Made by a program: the position numbers and the translations under genes
Assembly (NCBI GenBank): GCA_030613145.1
Contig: JAUWMM010000144.1
Coordinates: forward strand, 1 to 5,750
DNA: 5,750 nt
From: Desulfobacterales bacterium
GTDB lineage: Bacteria > Desulfobacterota > Desulfobacteria > Desulfobacterales > C00003060
Direction: 5' to 3'
Part shown: positions 1 through 5,750 of the stretch, piece after piece
Numbering within the stretch: position 1 is the stretch's first letter
How the letters are laid out: every line of letters begins with the position of its first letter
The notes under the pieces: generated by a model
The model's database searches: none
What the model was told of the DNA's origin: nothing
What the model saw: the letters and a program-made list of their open reading frames with translations, nothing else

Positions 1-131
1 TTCGTTCCACCCTGTCGCACCATTATATGACCTGCTGAAACCTTCTGCCCCCCGAAACGCTTCACGCCCCGCCTCTGACCGGCGCTGTCGCGGCCGTTTC
101 GTGAACTCCCGCCTGCCTTCTTGTGTGCCCT
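1..131 (-). CDS. rpmA: 50S ribosomal protein bL27, 5' part only, start codon altered
   Basis: This is the N-terminal part of ribosomal protein bL27, which lies at the peptidyl-transferase centre of the 50S subunit. Reading the minus strand from 128 gives [20 protein letters not shown] and then [22 protein letters not shown] up to the window edge, which matches the conserved bL27 N-terminus (typically [16 protein letters not shown]...GVKRFGG). The gene follows rplU with 25 bases between them and has a Shine-Dalgarno AAGGAG at 147-142. The oddity is the codon at 131-129, where the initiating ATG is expected: it reads AGG. There is no in-frame ATG, GTG or TTG between the SD and the conserved AHKK, and the next in-frame ATG (23-21) is past the conserved N-terminus. 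Either the base at 130 is a sequencing or assembly error, or the gene has an abnormal start. The 3' end lies outside the window. The family assignment is secure; the start is not. Confidence 0.93.
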
Positions 132-141
132 AGCTTTGTTG

Positions 142-147
142 CTCCTT
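142..147 (-). promoter_or_regulatory. Ribosome binding site of rpmA
   Basis: AAGGAG on the minus strand, ten bases before the codon at 131-129 that should start rpmA. Its good match and position argue that translation is meant to begin at 131 although that codon reads AGG. Confidence 0.7.
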
Positions 148-156
148 AAGGCTTCT

Positions 157-471
157 CTATGTTGTTTGAATGGTATCGATTTTAAGTGCCGTGTACTGCT
201 GCCGATGGCCAAGTTTTTTCCGATAACGCTTTCGCTTTTTGTACTTGAAAACAATGACCTTTTTGGCCTTTCCTTGTTCTACAATATGACCTTGTACAGC
301 CACGTCGGTAAGTGTAGGCTGACCCACCTTAATCGTCTTTCCATCGGAAAACATAAGTACACGGTCAAAGGAAACAGACGAGCCTATCTCACCAGGAATT
401 TTTTCAACCCTTAACGTTTCCCCTTCCGAGACTTTGTACTGTTTGCCGCCGGTAAATATTACAGCATACAT
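157..471 (-). CDS. rplU: 50S ribosomal protein bL21
   Basis: Ribosomal protein bL21 of the large subunit, which binds 23S rRNA. The 104-residue product is the usual bacterial length and begins [14 protein letters not shown], the standard bL21 opening. It carries the expected GxxV-x-FDRVLM segment (residues about 29-41), a VGxP segment (about 49-53), and the basic stretch [21 protein letters not shown] (about 70-91), where the family signature K-x-R-x-x-Y-R-x-x-x-G-H-R-Q contacts rRNA. The ATG at 471 is preceded by AGGAAGG at spacing 8, so the start is well supported. The gene follows rng by 82 AT-rich bases and precedes rpmA, the order common in Desulfobacterota and many other Gram-negatives. 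It ends with TAG at 159-157. It is probably co-transcribed from the rng promoter, with a possible weak internal promoter in the gap. Confidence 0.97.
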   Translation of the reverse strand: MYAVIFTGGKQYKVSEGETLRVEKIPGEIGSSVSFDRVLMFSDGKTIKVGQPTLTDVAVQGHIVEQGKAKKVIVFKYKKRKRYRKKLGHRQQYTALKIDTIQTT

Positions 472-479
472 GTTAGTAA

Positions 480-486
480 CCTTCCT
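480..486 (-). promoter_or_regulatory. Ribosome binding site of rplU
   Basis: AGGAAGG on the minus strand, eight bases before the rplU ATG. It is a strong Shine-Dalgarno, as expected for a highly translated ribosomal protein gene, and it fixes the start. Confidence 0.75.
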
Positions 487-506
487 AAAGTATTTCGAAT
501 TTTGGA

Positions 507-512
507 TTTATA
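507..512 (-). promoter_or_regulatory. Possible weak -10 box ahead of rplU
   Basis: TATAAA on the minus strand in the AT-rich rng-rplU gap (472-553), about 20 bases before the rplU Shine-Dalgarno. A -35 at suitable spacing is poor (TTATCT at spacer 18, three of six consensus bases). The gap has no clear hairpin plus T-run terminator, so read-through from rng is likely. The AU-rich RNA could instead be an RNase E/G processing site. Weak call. Confidence 0.2.
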
Positions 513-553
513 GACAATTACATCACATAGAGATAAACTTTAATTATAAATTT

Positions 554-2110
554 TTATTGACCACTGTCAAGGCAATTCTTGTGCATTTCAAATATCTCAT
601 ATTGCTCAAGATGAAAATGTGGATCAGGCAAAACAATAATCTCTTTCTTTAAAGCCGCTTCAAGGGAATCTACCAGCGAATTCTCCTCCCCCAAAAGCAA
701 CTCGGCAATCTCGGGGTTTGCCTTCAGCGTGATGCACGGAGCCAGCATCTCTCCGGATTCCCGGCGCATATCCCGATAGATATTGTAACAAACCGTACGC
801 CTCGACTTGAGATACCCTTCACCTTCACAGTAGAAGCATGGTTCACAAAGCATGCGGTTGAGGGTCTCACGGGTGCGTTTTCGCGTCATTTCGATGAGCC
901 CTAACTCAGACATGGGAAGCACATGTGTCTTGCTCCGGTCTTTCTTGAGGGCCTCCTTTAGAGTATTGAATACCCTCTCTCGATTTGACTTTTTCTCCAT
1001 GTCGATAAAATCAATAACAATCAGCCCACCGATATCCCGGAGTCTGATCTGATAGGCAATCTCCTTGATCGCTTCGAGGTTGGTCTTGAGGATGGTCTCC
1101 TCCAGATTGTGTCTTCCTACGTACCGGCCGGTATTGATATCAACTGACACCATTGCCTCAGTATGCTCAATGACAATATATCCTCCGGACTTTAGCCAAA
1201 CCTTCTTCTTGAAGGCACGGGATATTTCAGATTCTAGGTTGTAGGCATCAAAAATAGGTTCGCTTTCCTCATACAGTTCGACGGATTCTTTAAGCATTGG
1301 CATGAATGTATCCAAGAACTTCAGAATTTCTTCGAATCCCGACTTGGAATCAATAACAAGCTTGTCAACCTCCTGAGTAAAGAGATCCCGGACCGCCCGG
1401 AGGGTCACGTTAAGTTCCTTGTGTAACAGGCTGGGCACCGGTGCATTAGCACCCTTCTTTTGAATGTCCAGCCACAGAGACACGAGAAAGTCCATTTCTT
1501 TTGCAAGTTTTTCCCTGTTGACCCCTTCACTGACCGTCCTTGCAATGACGCCGCAGTTTTCAGGGCGGAGATCCATTAACATTTCCTTTAACCGGCTTCG
1601 CTCATTTTCATCTTCTATACGCCGAGAAATCCCTATGTGATCTGTAGCAGGCATAAGGACCAGAAAACGACCCGGCAGTGATACCCTCGTTGTAATTCTG
1701 GCTCCTTTGTTTCCAATAGGTGCCTTGGATACCTGGACTATGATTTCTTGTCCTTCATGGAGAAGATCTTCAATCAAGTACTCTTGGTCCAGTGAAGGGG
1801 GACGATTCTCCATGTCAAGGTCGGTGCGACCGTTTTTGTCCTCATCAGAGAGTACATGCATGAAATAGTCAAACTCATGGTAATTGTTCACCACATCAGC
1901 CACATAGATGAAAGCGGCCTGCTCAAGAGCTATGTCAACAAAGGCTGCCTCCATGCCTGGAAGCACGCGCACCACCCGTCCTTTGTAGATGTTGCCTGTA
2001 ATGTCGGACTCTTTGGGTCTTTCAATGAACAGTTCTTCGGGATTGCCGTTCCCTACAAAGGCAACTCGGGTTTCGTGGTCCATAGCATTGATTATCAATT
2101 CTTTAGACAT
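554..2110 (-). CDS. rng: Ribonuclease E/G family endoribonuclease (RNase G-like)
   Basis: Single-strand-specific endoribonuclease of the RNase E/G family, acting in cytoplasmic rRNA maturation and mRNA decay. The product is 518 residues from the ATG at 2110, close to RNase G length, and lacks the long C-terminal scaffold of E. coli RNase E. Visible parts: an S1 domain from about residue 38 (GNIYKGRVVRVLPGMEAAFVD) with an acidic insertion at about 76-115; GRFLVLMP and ISRRIE at 148-166; the 5'-monophosphate sensor R191-T192; metal-binding catalytic D324 and N326 in VSVDINTGR and D367 in IDFIDM; and the Zn-link cysteines C425 and C428 in PCFYCEGEG. The frame is open to an ATG at 2230, but those 40 extra residues do not resemble the family, whereas MSKELIINAMDHETRVA does, so 2110 is chosen. 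The SD before it is weak. The gene leads the rng-rplU-rpmA operon and has a leader of about 117 nt if the proposed promoter is right. Confidence 0.95.
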   Translation of the reverse strand: MSKELIINAMDHETRVAFVGNGNPEELFIERPKESDITGNIYKGRVVRVLPGMEAAFVDIALEQAAFIYVADVVNNYHEFDYFMHVLSDEDKNGRTDLDMENRPPSLDQEYLIEDLLHEGQEIIVQVSKAPIGNKGARITTRVSLPGRFLVLMPATDHIGISRRIEDENERSRLKEMLMDLRPENCGVIARTVSEGVNREKLAKEMDFLVSLWLDIQKKGANAPVPSLLHKELNVTLRAVRDLFTQEVDKLVIDSKSGFEEILKFLDTFMPMLKESVELYEESEPIFDAYNLESEISRAFKKKVWLKSGGYIVIEHTEAMVSVDINTGRYVGRHNLEETILKTNLEAIKEIAYQIRLRDIGGLIVIDFIDMEKKSNRERVFNTLKEALKKDRSKTHVLPMSELGLIEMTRKRTRETLNRMLCEPCFYCEGEGYLKSRRTVCYNIYRDMRRESGEMLAPCITLKANPEIAELLLGEENSLVDSLEAALKKEIIVLPDPHFHLEQYEIFEMHKNCLDSGQ

Positions 2111-2150
2111 AGCAGAAGTTAGCTCGCCCCAACCCAGTTCATTCGTTTTC

Positions 2151-2180
2151 TTGTAAGATTTTAGCTTTTTGGGCTTACAA
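2151..2180 (-). promoter_or_regulatory. Hairpin in the rng leader
   Basis: A perfect 7-bp inverted repeat (TTGTAAG at 2151-2157 with CTTACAA at 2174-2180) enclosing 16 bases. It would form a stem-loop in the 5' leader of rng mRNA, about 40 bases before the start codon. E. coli rne is autoregulated through structures in its 5' UTR, so a similar role is conceivable, but the stem is short and AT-rich and could be chance. Confidence 0.3.
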
Positions 2181-2203
2181 CCGGAAAAACAAAGTCCTAT
2201 TAT

Positions 2204-2217
2204 TTCAACATGTTGAA
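2204..2217. promoter_or_regulatory. 14-bp perfect palindrome near the rng transcription start
   Basis: TTCAACATGTTGAA is a perfect 14-bp dyad without spacer. It lies 10-23 bases downstream of the transcription start predicted from the candidate promoter at 2234-2262. The position suits a repressor operator or a small leader element; no regulator can be named from the sequence. Confidence 0.3.
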
Positions 2218-2233
2218 GATATTGCAGCAAGTA

Positions 2234-2262
2234 GTTTTAGCACATCAAGATAGAAATTTCAA
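2234..2262 (-). promoter_or_regulatory. Candidate sigma70 promoter for rng-rplU-rpmA
   Basis: On the minus strand, TTGAAA (2262-2257, five of six consensus -35 bases), a 17-base spacer, then TAAAAC (2239-2234, four of six -10 bases). The start would fall near 2227, giving a leader of about 117 nt. It is the best-spaced candidate I found upstream of rng. Promoter calls by eye in AT-rich DNA are fallible. Confidence 0.4.
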
Positions 2263-2319
2263 ATTTTTGTTTACCAAATCAGTCAAACCGGGTGGTATGG
2301 TATTCTATATTTGACGGTC

Positions 2320-2437
2320 TCGTAAAAAGTCGAAAAACATCTCTTTCTGTCATTCTGGCGAAAGCCGGAATCCAGTGAAATCAACATGTTCTGGATGCCG
2401 GATCAAGTCCGGCATGACGAATCATGATTTTTTACGA
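2320..2437. repeat. Nested palindromic repeat (MITE/REP-like element)
   Basis: An element of about 118 bp bounded by terminal inverted repeats TCGTAAAAAGTC (2320-2331) and its near-complement ending TTTTTACGA (2437). Inside are two hairpins. The first is TTCTGGC-GAAA-GCCGGAA at 2353-2370, a 7-bp stem with one G-T pair and a GNRA-type loop. The second is ATGCCGGA/TCCGGCAT at 2395-2415, an 8-bp perfect stem with a 5-base loop. The two halves are also complementary to each other (GTCAT...ATCCAG against CTGGAT...ATGAC), so the whole can fold as one long cruciform. It has no coding capacity. From general knowledge, elements with these cores occur in many copies in Desulfobacterota genomes, probably mobilised in trans. 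Only this copy lies in the window. No target duplication is obvious. Confidence 0.75.
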
Positions 2438-2446
2438 TTTCATCAT

Positions 2447-2466
2447 ATTTTGGATTTTGGATTTTT
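2447..2466 (+). repeat. Short tandem repeat ATTTTGG x2 plus partial unit
   Basis: ATTTTGG at 2447-2453 and 2454-2460 followed by ATTTTT, a 7-base tandem run directly after the palindromic element. It is probably low-complexity spacer; no function is visible. Confidence 0.4.
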
Positions 2467-2510
2467 ATGCAAAGTTAAGGGCTTGTTGGCTTCTTAGTTG
2501 CTGTTGAATC

Positions 2511-5015
2511 ATGGTTGCATTCCACCGAAATTGGACCACTTTCGGCTCTTCATTGGGCCATTGCCAGCGGATTAAGATCTTCCGCCCCGCATTCTCAGGT
2601 CAAATCCGTAATAACATAGGACCGGGCCTTTTTGCAGGAGTAGGCCTCACATCCCTTGCCACGCTCATGCTTCAGGTCTCTTTAACGCGCATATTCTCCG
2701 TCGCGCTCTGGCACCATTTTGCCTTCATGGTGGTGAGCATTGCCTTCATGGGTTTTGGTGCAAGCGGCACGTTCCTGATGATGGCGCCGAAGATCAAGAA
2801 CCTTTCCTTACGTCCGACCCTGGCACACCTGGCACTTGGTTTCTCTGTGGCCACACTCGCTGCTTACTTTTGCTCAAACAAAATACCCTTTGACCCGGCT
2901 CGCATCATCTGGGACCGCTATCAGTGGCTCTACCTGCTAGTCTACTATGTTGTCCTGTCAATCCCCTTCTTCTTTGCAGGCCTGATCCTTGCGCTGGTTT
3001 ACACTTGCAAGGCAGAATCCGTAAACCGTTTATATGCCTGCGACCTGGTGGGCGCGGGCTTGGGATGCATAGCCTTGTTCTTGATATATCCCTTTGCCGG
3101 GGAGATTGGAACGGTTGTACTTGTCTGCCTCCTGTCGGCATTGGCCTCCCTGGCCTTTAGACCCAACGGGTGGAAGGTTAACCTTGTGCGCGGACCCTGG
3201 ATGCTGGCCTTGTGCGTGCTTTTCCTCACGAGGCCTGGGTTTCTGGCCCTCAATATTTCACCTTACAAAGCCCTAAAGACCGCACTGAGATATCCTGGTG
3301 CCCGTATCCTGGAAACCCAATGGCACCCAACAGGTCGGCTTGACTTGATCGAGAGCAGTGCTGTCCGCTTTGCACCCGGCCTCAGCCTTGAGTTCCGTGG
3401 AAGGCTTCCGGACCAGCTGGGCCTTTGTCTGGACGGCGGGCACCTAAATGCAGTGACCAACTTCACAGGGGATATGGATCGCTTGTCCTTTACGGGGTTT
3501 CTTCCGGCATCCCTTCCCTATGTGATCGGAAGACCAAACCATGTGCTGATCATGAACCCCTTAGGTGGTCTTGACATTCTTACGGCCCGTTATCATGGAG
3601 CAAAAAATATCGTGACTACCCATGCCGACCCACTTGCGCTCCGGGTTATGAGGGGTTCTCTTAGAGATTTTAGCGGGAACCTTTATAAGGATAAAGGCAC
3701 GGCCGTTGAAGAACAAGCAAGGAGTTTTTTGCTCAGAACCCCAAAACGCTTCGATGTGATACAACTTCCCCTAACAGATAGCCTGGGAGCGGTTTCCTCC
3801 GCCCTTTACGGTCTCTCTGAGGATTACACTCTTACGGTAGACGCATTTAAGACCTACATCGGTGCCCTCACACCCGAAGGGCTGCTGGCAGTGAACAGGT
3901 ATCTCCTGCCGCCGCCCCGACACGAAGTACGGTTGGCAGCATTGGCGTGTGCGGCCCTTGAGGCTATGGGTGTGAAACATGCCAAACGGCATATCACAGC
4001 AATCAGGAGCTGGGGTACCTTTACCCTGCTTGTCAAAAGAAACCCGTTTGAATCCCAAGAGATCCACCGAATGAAAGAGTTTTGCCGCCGGCTTCATTTT
4101 GATCTTGTCTGCTATCCGGGTATGCAGAGAGCAGAGGCCAACAAATACAACCGCTTTCCGAGCCCCATTTATCATAAAATAATTCAAAGGGTCCTAAATC
4201 CCCACACCAGAGAAGCCTTCTTCAAGGCGTACCTCTTTGATGTGCGGCCCGTAACAGATGACAGGCCTTTCTTTTATCACAACTTCAGGATGGACAGGGT
4301 TGCTCCATTATACCGTGCGGTGGGTAACAAATGGCAGTTATTTATCGAGGGAGGATACCTGGTTCATCTCATCTTCTTTCAGGTCATAGTGATCAGCCTC
4401 ATTCTCATCACCCTTCCGTTAAGAAAGGCGGGGCCCGCCTCTTCGTCTTGGTTTCTTGCCTACTTTGGCCTTATCGGCATTGCCTTTATGCTCACGGAAA
4501 TCTGTCTGATCCAGCGTTTTATCCTATTTCTGGCCAGGCCGGCGTACGCCTTTTCAGTGGTCCTCTTTTCCGTCCTGGTCGCCTCGGCCCTCGGAAGCTA
4601 TTATTCCAAAAAAGTATCAGCCACCCACACTCCAATCCTCCCCCTTATAACCCCCGTGTTACTTCTGGCGTATGTCTTTTTGCTGGATAGACTGTTGACG
4701 CTTGCCATAGCTTGGCCCCTCTGGATGAGGCATGGGGTAGCCTTTTTTGTCATCTTGCCTTTGGGGTTCATGATGGGGCTGTTCTTCCCCACAGGCGTGC
4801 GAACCTTAAGCCAAAACCATAAGAGTGCGATCCCATGGGCATGGACCGTAAACAGCTGTGCTTCAGTGGTAGGAGCAGTCCTGTCTGTTGTGGTAGCTTT
4901 AAGCTGCGGGTTCAAAGCTGTCTTTTGCCTTGCTGCCGTTGCTTACAGCCTTGCCCTTGTGGTGCTATTCGTCCAGAATCTCACCCACCATCGGTACGAA
5001 CACAACACCAAGTAA
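2511..5015 (+). CDS. Multi-pass membrane protein with spermidine-synthase-like domain
   Basis: This 834-residue protein resembles the membrane-fused spermidine-synthase-like family found in Desulfobacterota and related bacteria. The order is about seven hydrophobic segments (roughly residues 38-58, 69-91, 104-122, 139-163, 179-195, 198-216 and 229-246), a soluble domain (about 250-605), then seven more (616-636, 647-667, 681-697, 709-726, 742-760, 778-797 and 802-822). The soluble domain has a Rossmann-like core: [12 protein letters not shown] (344-355), [12 protein letters not shown] (363-374), [11 protein letters not shown] (414-424), [13 protein letters not shown] (453-465) and VTDDRPFFY (581-589). 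The usual glycine-rich SAM loop and the acidic residue after strand 2 are altered (NPLGGLD; H371), and the DxxD of aminopropyltransferases reads PLTD, so polyamine synthesis is unlikely. Its substrate is unknown. The start is uncertain: there is no SD before 2511, and the first ~36 residues are not membrane-like or recognisable. Charged loops predict a periplasmic soluble domain. Confidence 0.85.
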   Translation: MVAFHRNWTTFGSSLGHCQRIKIFRPAFSGQIRNNIGPGLFAGVGLTSLATLMLQVSLTRIFSVALWHHFAFMVVSIAFMGFGASGTFLMMAPKIKNLSLRPTLAHLALGFSVATLAAYFCSNKIPFDPARIIWDRYQWLYLLVYYVVLSIPFFFAGLILALVYTCKAESVNRLYACDLVGAGLGCIALFLIYPFAGEIGTVVLVCLLSALASLAFRPNGWKVNLVRGPWMLALCVLFLTRPGFLALNISPYKALKTALRYPGARILETQWHPTGRLDLIESSAVRFAPGLSLEFRGRLPDQLGLCLDGGHLNAVTNFTGDMDRLSFTGFLPASLPYVIGRPNHVLIMNPLGGLDILTARYHGAKNIVTTHADPLALRVMRGSLRDFSGNLYKDKGTAVEEQARSFLLRTPKRFDVIQLPLTDSLGAVSSALYGLSEDYTLTVDAFKTYIGALTPEGLLAVNRYLLPPPRHEVRLAALACAALEAMGVKHAKRHITAIRSWGTFTLLVKRNPFESQEIHRMKEFCRRLHFDLVCYPGMQRAEANKYNRFPSPIYHKIIQRVLNPHTREAFFKAYLFDVRPVTDDRPFFYHNFRMDRVAPLYRAVGNKWQLFIEGGYLVHLIFFQVIVISLILITLPLRKAGPASSSWFLAYFGLIGIAFMLTEICLIQRFILFLARPAYAFSVVLFSVLVASALGSYYSKKVSATHTPILPLITPVLLLAYVFLLDRLLTLAIAWPLWMRHGVAFFVILPLGFMMGLFFPTGVRTLSQNHKSAIPWAWTVNSCASVVGAVLSVVVALSCGFKAVFCLAAVAYSLALVVLFVQNLTHHRYEHNTK
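2525..2545. promoter_or_regulatory. 21-bp imperfect palindrome at the 5' end of the membrane-protein gene
   Basis: CCGAAA (2525-2530) and TTTCGG (2540-2545) flank TTGGACCAC, whose TGG and CCA also pair, giving nine matched pairs around a central A with a single mismatch pair. It lies within codons 5-12 of the longest reading frame. The symmetry fits a dimeric-regulator operator or an RNA hairpin in a leader, which would suit a true start downstream of 2545. No regulator can be named. Confidence 0.35.
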
Positions 5016-5705
5016 GTGTTCCACCTCGTTTCCTTTTGGGGTCTTTGTGATCTTGGTCAGCGTTTGATAGTACGTGGTACTTCCCAGGGGGATAAGAAGA
5101 CGGCCACCCATCTTGAGTTGACCCAGGAGGAGAGGAGATACATGATTTGCGGCTGCCGTGACCATAATGGCATCAAAGGGAGCGTATTCGGGCCAGCCAA
5201 AGTATCCGTCCCCGTGTTTGACCCTGATTTTCTCATAGCCAAAAGCCTTAAGACGCCTTGAAGCATTTTGGGCCAATTCTTTTCTAATTTCAATGCTCCA
5301 CACCTGGTCCGTAAAATGGCTGAGCACAGCAGCCTGATAACCAGAGCCCGTACCTATCTCAAGCACCTTTTCTTCGGGCTTGATATCCAATACTTGCGTC
5401 ATCAGGGCCACGATGTATGGCTGAGAGATGGTTTGACCCTCACCAATAGGAAGCGGGTGGTCGGAGTACGCCTGAGAAGCAAGACTGGGACTCACAAAAA
5501 GGTGCCGCTTAACCTTGCCCATGACCCTGAGGACCTTGGTATCCTTGATGTCTCGTGCATTAAGCTGGTGCAAAACCATGCGCTGGCGTGCGGCAGCATA
5601 GGGATCGGGAGATTCGCAAAAAGCGCCGTAGGGGGAAGACAGAGCGCCTGCTACCATGCACAAAAGTCCGAAGATTGCCTTACGGTGTAGTCCAGATCTT
5701 GCCAT
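4965..5705 (-). CDS. pcm: Protein-L-isoaspartate O-methyltransferase with signal peptide
   Basis: SAM-dependent enzyme that methylates L-isoaspartyl residues of damaged proteins to start their repair. The product is 246 residues, longer than the usual ~210 because of an N-terminal extension. Family motifs run in order: [21 protein letters not shown] (68-88), [11 protein letters not shown] (92-102), SAM motif [12 protein letters not shown] (114-124), acidic E139 after strand 2, HGDGYFGWP (164-172), [12 protein letters not shown] (175-186), [13 protein letters not shown] (196-208) and VVFVPMVG (234-241). Residues 1-30 look like a signal peptide: basic MARSGLHRK, hydrophobic [15 protein letters not shown], then PYGAFC-ES, with no convincing lipobox. 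The ATG at 5705 follows an in-frame TAA at 5714-5712 and has only a weak SD (AAAGG, too far). A start at M43 would give a cytoplasmic-type protein but has no SD either. The 3' end overlaps the convergent membrane-protein gene by 51 bp. Confidence 0.95.
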   Translation of the reverse strand: MARSGLHRKAIFGLLCMVAGALSSPYGAFCESPDPYAAARQRMVLHQLNARDIKDTKVLRVMGKVKRHLFVSPSLASQAYSDHPLPIGEGQTISQPYIVALMTQVLDIKPEEKVLEIGTGSGYQAAVLSHFTDQVWSIEIRKELAQNASRRLKAFGYEKIRVKHGDGYFGWPEYAPFDAIMVTAAANHVSPLLLGQLKMGGRLLIPLGSTTYYQTLTKITKTPKGNEVEHLLGVVFVPMVGEILDE

Positions 5706-5750
5706 TTGATTTTAAGACATGCCTTTCTTGGTCTTTTAAGGCCCCGCTTG

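Larger units (their letters stand above)
2111..2510. other. Intergenic region between divergent rng and membrane-protein genes
   Basis: A 400-bp AT-rich stretch without a supportable gene. From left to right it holds the rng leader (2111 to about 2227) with two dyads, a candidate sigma70 promoter for rng (2234-2262), an AT-rich spacer, the palindromic repeat element (2320-2437), and a short low-complexity run (2447-2466) before the plus-strand gene. I found no convincing plus-strand promoter between the repeat and 2511. The open frame 2230-2111 ahead of rng reads as non-conserved sequence. Confidence 0.7.

Noticed and set aside
842..850. Extra cysteine C422 beside the Zn-link pair of the RNase
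   Set aside because: C425 and C428 align with the known Zn-link cysteines; a preceding cysteine in 'LCEPC' is, as far as I recall, common in related RNase G proteins.
2111..2230. 40-residue N-terminal extension of rng to an upstream ATG at 2230
   Set aside because: The extension does not resemble RNase E/G, contains the leader dyads, and overlaps the region just after the proposed transcription start; MSKELIINAMDHETRVA at 2110 is the conserved family start.
2269..2289. TTGACT on the minus strand as an alternative -35 for rng
   Set aside because: No acceptable -10 lies 16-18 bases downstream (TTTGAA or TTGAAA at those positions).
3771..4187. 138-residue open frame antisense to the membrane-protein gene
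   Set aside because: It lies wholly within a well-supported coding gene, has no recognisable motif or ribosome binding site, and its composition fits a shadow frame.
5268..5690. 140-residue plus-strand open frame opposite pcm
   Set aside because: It is a shadow of pcm, whose conserved motifs cover the whole stretch on the other strand.
5680..5750. Minus-strand frames open from the window edge into the 5' end of pcm (one ending at the TAA 5682-5680)
   Set aside because: The roughly 22 residues (ending ...NGKIWTTP) match nothing I recognise, for example no SurE C-terminus, and the stretch is too short to separate from chance.

Overview
The window reads as chromosomal DNA of a Gram-negative bacterium, most likely a Desulfobacterota (former Deltaproteobacteria) member. 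This is inferred from three things: the gene order RNase E/G - rplU - rpmA, the nested palindromic repeat with 'GGCGAAAGCC' and 'GCCGGATCAAGTCCGGC' cores of a kind I associate with that group, and the multi-pass spermidine-synthase-like membrane protein. No database search was possible, so the taxonomy is tentative.

Layout. (1) On the minus strand, 2110 down to 1 is an RNA-metabolism/ribosome operon: an RNase E/G family endoribonuclease (rng, 2110-554), bL21 (rplU, 471-157) and the 5' part of bL27 (rpmA, 131 to the window edge). The codon where rpmA should start reads AGG instead of ATG. (2) 2111-2510 is a 400-bp non-coding region between divergent genes. It holds a candidate promoter and a long leader for rng, two small dyads in that leader, and a ~118-bp MITE/REP-like palindromic element. 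(3) On the plus strand, 2511-5015 encodes an 834-residue protein with about 14 membrane segments flanking a spermidine-synthase/methyltransferase-like soluble domain with degenerate SAM motifs. (4) On the minus strand, 5705-4965 encodes a protein-L-isoaspartate O-methyltransferase (pcm) with an N-terminal signal peptide. It converges on the membrane-protein gene and overlaps its 3' end by 51 bp.

How the parts work together. The rng-rplU-rpmA block is housekeeping: an RNA-processing enzyme co-transcribed with two large-subunit ribosomal proteins. The right half is less ordinary. The positive-inside rule places the soluble domain of the membrane protein on the periplasmic side, and the neighbouring Pcm appears to be exported as well. 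Two adjacent methyltransferase-fold proteins therefore both seem to act outside the cytoplasm, where SAM is not expected. This is the most interesting signal here, and it is inference. I saw no tRNA, rRNA, CRISPR array, insertion sequence or phage gene.
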